Positions 6,445-9,368 of a stretch of DNA of 9,368 nt are shown piece by piece (the first letter of the stretch is position 1; each line of letters opens with the position of its first letter). Under the pieces are notes generated by a model. The model was given only the letters and a program-made list of their open reading frames with translations, was not told where the DNA came from and did no database searches. Source of the stretch: an uncultured Hungatella sp. (lineage in GTDB: Bacteria > Bacillota > Clostridia > Lachnospirales > Lachnospiraceae); the NCBI GenBank assembly GCA_959018155.1, contig CAUEKH010000071.1, positions 1 to 9,368 on the forward strand, in the 5' to 3' direction. A program made the translations under genes and the position numbers.

Positions 6445-7377
6445 ATGGCAAAACAGAACTGGAAGCCAGGCAATATGCTTTACCCGGTGCCGGCGGTCAT
6501 GGTAAGCTGCGGCCGCGAGGGAGAACGGCCCAATATCATCACCGTAGCGTGGTCCGGTACGATCTGCTCTTCCCCGGCGATGCTCTCAATTGCAGTCAGG
6601 CCGGAGCGGTATTCCTATGATATCATAAAAGAGACGAAGGAATTTGTGGTAAATCTCGTCACGAGGGATACGGTATACGCGGCGGATTACTGCGGCGTAA
6701 AATCCGGACGCGACGTGGATAAATATAAAGAGATGAATTTGACGCCAAGCCCCTCCAGCGTGGTGAAGGCCCCCGGAATCGCTGAGTGCCCCGTGAGTTT
6801 AGAGTGCAGGGTCGTGGAAATAAAACCGCTGGGGAGCCACGATTTGTTCCTGGCGGAGATTGTGAATGTCTCTGTGGATGAACGGTATCTCGACGAAAAA
6901 GGGAAATTTCATCTAAACAGTGCCAGGCTTGTGGCCTACTCTCATGGAGAGTATTTTGAACTGGGTGAGAAGCTGGGGAGTTTTGGATATTCTGTGAAGA
7001 AAGGGGCGGCGGGCTCTCGAAAGGGGAAAAATACCGTGAAGGCCGAGGGCGGGCCCCAAAAGGATAGAGACACCATGAAAGGGGCGGCCGGGCCCCAAAA
7101 GGTGAGAGATACCATGAAAGGGGCGGCGGGTTCTCGAAAGGTGAGAGATACCGTGAAAGGGGCGGCGGGTACCCAAAAGGTGAGAGACACCATGAAAGCT
7201 GCGGCCGGGCCCCAAAAGGAGAAAAATACCGTGAAAGCCACGGCCGACCCCAAAAGGGAGAAAAATACCGTGAAAGCCACGGCCGGTCCCAAAAGGGAAA
7301 GAAATACCGTGAAAGCCACGGCCGGATCCCCCAAGGGGAGAAATACTGTGAACGCCGCGGTCAGGAGGAAGAAATGA
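6445..7377 (+). CDS. Flavin reductase-like (flavoredoxin-type) protein with a 13-residue-repeat basic tail
   Basis: Residues 1 to about 185 look like a complete FMN-binding split-barrel protein of the flavin reductase/flavoredoxin group. It opens with NMLYPVPAVMVSC (10-22), continues with NIITVAWSGTICSSPAM (30-46), has CGVKSGRDVDK at 83-93 and ends with the usual GSFGY near 180. Such proteins bind FMN and pass electrons from NAD(P)H or a partner; the partner here is unknown. The family is normally about 180-200 aa, so residues 186-310 are extra. They form nine 13-residue units (186-302) plus a short end, NAAVRRKK, rich in Lys, Ala, Gly and Arg and resembling histone H1-like tails; probably disordered. 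There is no signal peptide. GGAGG at 6434-6438, six bases upstream, supports the start. The gene lies 42 bases after ppaC, probably in its operon, and its stop overlaps the next start (ATGA). The barrel call is firm; any role for the tail is unknown. Confidence 0.88.
   Translation: MAKQNWKPGNMLYPVPAVMVSCGREGERPNIITVAWSGTICSSPAMLSIAVRPERYSYDIIKETKEFVVNLVTRDTVYAADYCGVKSGRDVDKYKEMNLTPSPSSVVKAPGIAECPVSLECRVVEIKPLGSHDLFLAEIVNVSVDERYLDEKGKFHLNSARLVAYSHGEYFELGEKLGSFGYSVKKGAAGSRKGKNTVKAEGGPQKDRDTMKGAAGPQKVRDTMKGAAGSRKVRDTVKGAAGTQKVRDTMKAAAGPQKEKNTVKATADPKREKNTVKATAGPKRERNTVKATAGSPKGRNTVNAAVRRKK
7000..7350 (+). repeat. 39-bp coding minisatellite, nine units
   Basis: Nine head-to-tail units of 39 bp (351 bp), each encoding 13 residues, with no partial unit inside. 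Residue units in order begin KGAAGSRK, KAEGGPQK, KGAAGPQK, KGAAGSRK, KGAAGTQK, KAAAGPQK, KATADPKR, KATAGPKR, KATAGSPK, and each ends in (K/R)(N/D)T(V/M). Two sub-types are clear: units 2-5 end in RDT(M/V), while units 6-9 end in NTV and units 7-9 begin KATA. This suggests local duplication in two bursts. The tract is rich in G/C runs with GGGCCC palindromes. Because 39 is a multiple of three, gain or loss of whole units keeps the frame, and all other frames also tend to stay open, which creates long false ORFs on the - strand. Confidence 0.95.
7363..7368 (+). promoter_or_regulatory. Ribosome binding site inside the end of the flavin reductase gene
   Basis: AGGAGG five bases before the ATG at 7374. 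The same bases are the two Arg codons in the terminal VRRKK of the upstream protein, and the stop and start codons overlap as ATGA. This decides the kinase start and points to translational coupling. Confidence 0.85.
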
Positions 7378-7901
7378 CAGGAAATGCAGATAACATCACA
7401 CTGGTTGGAATGCCAGCCTCGGGAAAGAGTACGGTGGGCGTACTCCTTGCCAAGCGCCTTGGTTACTCTTTTGTAGATGTCGATATCATTATTCAGGAGC
7501 AGGAACACCGCCTGCTCAAAGAGATTATTGCGGATGAGGGCCTGGAAGGTTTTCTCGATGTGGAAAATCGAATTAACGCGTCTCTGGATGTGCACCGCAG
7601 CGTGATCGCCCCGGGAGGCAGCGTGATTTATGGCAGCGAGGCTATGGAGCATTTAAAGAAAATAGGTACTATTGTCTATTTAAAACTGAGTTATGAGGAT
7701 GTGGAAAAGCGCCTTGGGAACCTGACGGACCGCGGAGTGGCGCTGAAAGATGGAATGACACTTCGCGATTTATATGAAGAGCGTGTTCCACTGTATGAAA
7801 AATATGCGGATATCACGGTAGACGAGACGGGACTCGATGCCGGACAGACCGTGGATAAACTGAGAACTATGATGGAAGAACTCTATGGCTTGAAGACGTG
7901 A
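7374..7901 (+). CDS. Shikimate kinase-like P-loop kinase, substrate uncertain
   Basis: A 175-aa protein of the shikimate kinase fold. The P-loop GMPASGKST is at 12-20, followed by the DxD pair (D35, D37) that in shikimate kinases binds Mg2+ and substrate. Lid-type arginine R120 and R137 in ERVPLY match conserved arginines of the family, and the length is normal. Two points argue against a plain shikimate kinase. The family motif F-R-x-x-E, whose Arg holds the shikimate carboxylate, reads F60-L61-D-V-E64 here, and the GGG substrate loop reads PGGS at 80-83. No aro genes are nearby. It could be a divergent shikimate kinase or a kinase for another small hydroxy acid or amino acid; automated pipelines would probably call it aroK. 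The start is set by AGGAGG at 7363-7368 and the ATGA overlap with the flavin reductase gene, so the two are probably translated together. A strong inverted repeat follows 23 bases after the stop. Confidence 0.85.
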   Translation: MTGNADNITLVGMPASGKSTVGVLLAKRLGYSFVDVDIIIQEQEHRLLKEIIADEGLEGFLDVENRINASLDVHRSVIAPGGSVIYGSEAMEHLKKIGTIVYLKLSYEDVEKRLGNLTDRGVALKDGMTLRDLYEERVPLYEKYADITVDETGLDAGQTVDKLRTMMEELYGLKT

Positions 7902-7924
7902 CGTCGGAAAGAGAAGAGGGAATG

Positions 7925-7985
7925 GCAGAGCCCCCATCAGACAGCTGAAAACCGAAATTTACGGGCTGTCTGATGGGGGCTCTGC
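7925..7985 (+). terminator. Perfect 21-bp inverted repeat, probable terminator without a T-run
   Basis: Bases 7925-7945 are exactly complementary to 7965-7985, giving a 21-bp stem with a 19-base loop (7946-7964) in which CCG and CGG can add three more pairs. It lies between the kinase stop and the next promoter, where a terminator is expected. Neither side has a true T-run: TGTGATGAAG follows on the + strand, and the - strand side is pyrimidine-rich but mixed. It may need a factor, act as an mRNA 3' end stabiliser, or be a small mobile repeat. Confidence 0.55.
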
Positions 7986-8031
7986 TGTGATGAAGAGACA
8001 AAAAAATAAACAATTTCTGTTACAGGGAACA

Positions 8032-8061
8032 TTGACTCTGACTGCTTTTGTGCTGTATAGT
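8032..8061 (+). promoter_or_regulatory. Sigma-A-type promoter for glycerate kinase
   Basis: -35 TTGACT (8032-8037), 18-base spacer, -10 TATAGT (8056-8061). Transcription would begin near 8068, giving a short leader of about 27 bases. Five of six bases match consensus in each box. No clear operator is seen around it. Confidence 0.65.
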
Positions 8062-8094
8062 AAAAGGCAATAAGGGAATGTGGAGGGGTTATTT

Positions 8095-9255
8095 ATGAAG
8101 TTATTATTTGCGTCTGATTCATTTAAGGGGACGCTGTCATCCGGAGAGATTATAGAACTTCTCGAGGAAGTGGCAGAAAAGGTATTTCCGGGGTGTGAAA
8201 CGAAAGGAATTCCGGTGGCTGACGGTGGAGAAGGCACGATTGAGGCGGTCATTTCCGTGATGGGCGGCTTTATCCGTGAAGTGCCGGTCCATGGACCCCG
8301 GATGGAGGAACGGGTCAGCTGCTATGGTGAGACGAAGACGGGGTGCGCCGTGATCGAGATGGCGGCTGCATCAGGACTTCCCCTGGTTCCTGAGGCGGAA
8401 CGGGATCCCAGGAATACGACCAGCTATGGAACGGGAGAACTGATTGGGGCAGCGCTTGACAATGGCTGCCGCGATATCACCATAGCCCTTGGCGGGAGTG
8501 CTACCAATGACTGTGGGCTGGGCGCCATGCGCGCTCTCGGCGTAAAGTTTTTAGACGGAGAAGGGAACGAACTTCCCGGCTTCGGGCGTGATCTGGGCAA
8601 GGTGGATGACATCGACTTAACCGGACTTCACCCACAGATTAAGAATACCAGATTTACAATTATGTGTGACGTTAATAATCCGCTGACCGGACCGGATGGC
8701 GCTACCTATACCTTTGGGATGCAGAAGGGAGGAACACCGGAAATTCTCGATGAACTGGAAGCGGGGATGATCCATTTTGCCGGGGTACTGAGAGAAAAAA
8801 CAGGGAGAGACGCAGAGAAAATGGCTGGCGCGGGCGCAGCCGGAGGATTGGGCGCGGCCTTCTGTATTTTCTTAAACGGGGAATTGAAATCGGGGATTGA
8901 GACGGTTCTCGACTTAATCCATTTTGATGAACTTTTAGAGGACGTGGATCTGGTTATAACCGGGGAAGGGCGGATGGACTGGCAGTCTGCCTTTGGAAAG
9001 GTTCCGAGCGGAATTGGATTACGGTGCAGGAAGAAAGGAATTCCGGCAGTCGCTATTGTCGGCGGTATGGGGGATAAGGCGGAAGCCATCTTTGATTACG
9101 GGATTGACAGTATTATGACTACCATCAACGGCGCTATGGGGCTTAATGAGGCGTTGGGACGTGCCAGAGAACTTTATTCCAGCGCAGCAGAGCGAACGTT
9201 GCGTTTGGTGCGGGCCGGAATGGAGATTCAACGGAAAAATCAGGATATAATATAG
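8095..9255 (+). CDS. glxK: Glycerate kinase
   Basis: ATP-dependent cytoplasmic glycerate kinase of the GlxK/GarK family (386 aa, the usual 370-390), feeding D-glycerate into lower glycolysis as a phosphoglycerate. GarK-type enzymes make 2-phosphoglycerate; the exact product cannot be read from sequence. Family motifs are intact: SDSFKGTLS at 7-15, ADGGEGT ending at T48, GGSATND at 133-139, AGAAGGLGAAF in the middle part, and ITGEGRMDWQSA near 288-299. The start at 8095 is preferred because GGAGGGG (8082-8088) lies six bases upstream and the protein then opens MKLLFASDSFKG. An in-frame GTG at 8080 would add five residues but overlaps the ribosome binding site. The gene has its own promoter and appears to be a single-gene unit within this window; genes for glycerate uptake or tartronate semialdehyde reduction, common partners, are not visible here. 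Confidence 0.96.
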   Translation: MKLLFASDSFKGTLSSGEIIELLEEVAEKVFPGCETKGIPVADGGEGTIEAVISVMGGFIREVPVHGPRMEERVSCYGETKTGCAVIEMAAASGLPLVPEAERDPRNTTSYGTGELIGAALDNGCRDITIALGGSATNDCGLGAMRALGVKFLDGEGNELPGFGRDLGKVDDIDLTGLHPQIKNTRFTIMCDVNNPLTGPDGATYTFGMQKGGTPEILDELEAGMIHFAGVLREKTGRDAEKMAGAGAAGGLGAAFCIFLNGELKSGIETVLDLIHFDELLEDVDLVITGEGRMDWQSAFGKVPSGIGLRCRKKGIPAVAIVGGMGDKAEAIFDYGIDSIMTTINGAMGLNEALGRARELYSSAAERTLRLVRAGMEIQRKNQDII

Positions 9256-9323
9256 AAATTCCGGAACGGAGAATGGCCTGCCGGGTGGGAATTGCTACTT
9301 GAGAGTAGGGGCTGAAGAGCAGG

Positions 9324-9360
9324 AAATAGAGGGAAAAAATAGAGGGTAGGAAACAGAGGG
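9324..9360 (+). repeat. Short purine-rich direct repeat at the window end
   Basis: Three copies of AAAYAGAGGG at 9324-9333, 9337-9346 and 9351-9360, spaced 13 and 14 bases, in a strongly purine-biased stretch after glycerate kinase. The run may continue past the window. Bases 9256-9323 hold no gene; only a weak 6-bp inverted repeat (AATTCC 9257-9262 with GGAATT 9288-9293) is seen. Confidence 0.4.
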
Positions 9361-9368
9361 CAGAAAAC

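Noticed and set aside
6423..6620. 65-codon + strand open frame overlapping the start of the flavin reductase gene
   Set aside because: It lies in another frame over the conserved flavin reductase N-terminus, has only a weak ribosome binding site, and its translation resembles nothing known.
6942..7652. 236-codon open frame on the - strand with a hydrophobic, repetitive translation
   Set aside because: It is the antisense reading of the 39-bp repeat and the kinase start. The 39-bp period keeps every frame open, so length is no evidence of coding; no family is recognisable, and the + strand genes have good ribosome binding sites and motifs.

Overview
The window looks like ordinary chromosome from an anaerobic Firmicute, most likely a Lachnospiraceae/Clostridium-cluster gut bacterium. 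The reasons are strong AGGAGG-type ribosome binding sites before almost every gene, roughly balanced base composition, a DUF5711-type membrane propeller protein beside a full-length transketolase, a ROK glucokinase, and a CBS-DRTGG manganese pyrophosphatase, which is typical of Clostridia. This placement is inferred from gene content, not from a search. All seven genes lie on the + strand. I see no mobile element, phage, CRISPR array, tRNA or rRNA.

Layout: (1) 4-1248, a membrane-anchored DUF5711-type protein whose stop codon overlaps the ribosome binding site of (2) 1262-3241, transketolase. (3) 3401-4345, ROK glucokinase, follows after a 159-base gap rich in hairpins. A 386-base intergenic region (4346-4731) then holds a hairpin element, a terminator-like hairpin, a well-formed promoter and a long structured leader. 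(4) 4732-6402 is the CBS/DRTGG/DHH pyrophosphatase. (5) 6445-7377 is a flavin reductase-like protein with an unusual C-terminal tail of nine 13-residue units. (6) 7374-7901 is a shikimate-kinase-like P-loop kinase that overlaps gene 5 by four bases. After a perfect 21-bp inverted repeat and a new promoter comes (7) 8095-9255, glycerate kinase. The last 113 bases have no gene.

Much of the content is central carbon and energy metabolism: pentose phosphate interconversion (transketolase), glucose phosphorylation (glucokinase), glycerate entry to glycolysis (glycerate kinase) and pyrophosphate removal (pyrophosphatase). Transcription units inferred from spacing and signals are DUF5711-tkt (possibly with glk), then ppaC-flavin reductase-kinase, then glycerate kinase alone.

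The items most worth a second look are the 39-bp minisatellite that adds a basic, histone-H1-like tail to the flavin reductase and ends in the next gene's ribosome binding site; the 240-base pyrophosphatase leader with two mutually exclusive pairing partners; a pair of related hairpins after tkt and after glk whose stems differ by compensating changes; and a shikimate-kinase-like protein that seems to lack the shikimate-binding arginine. I found no clear new defence or mobile system.
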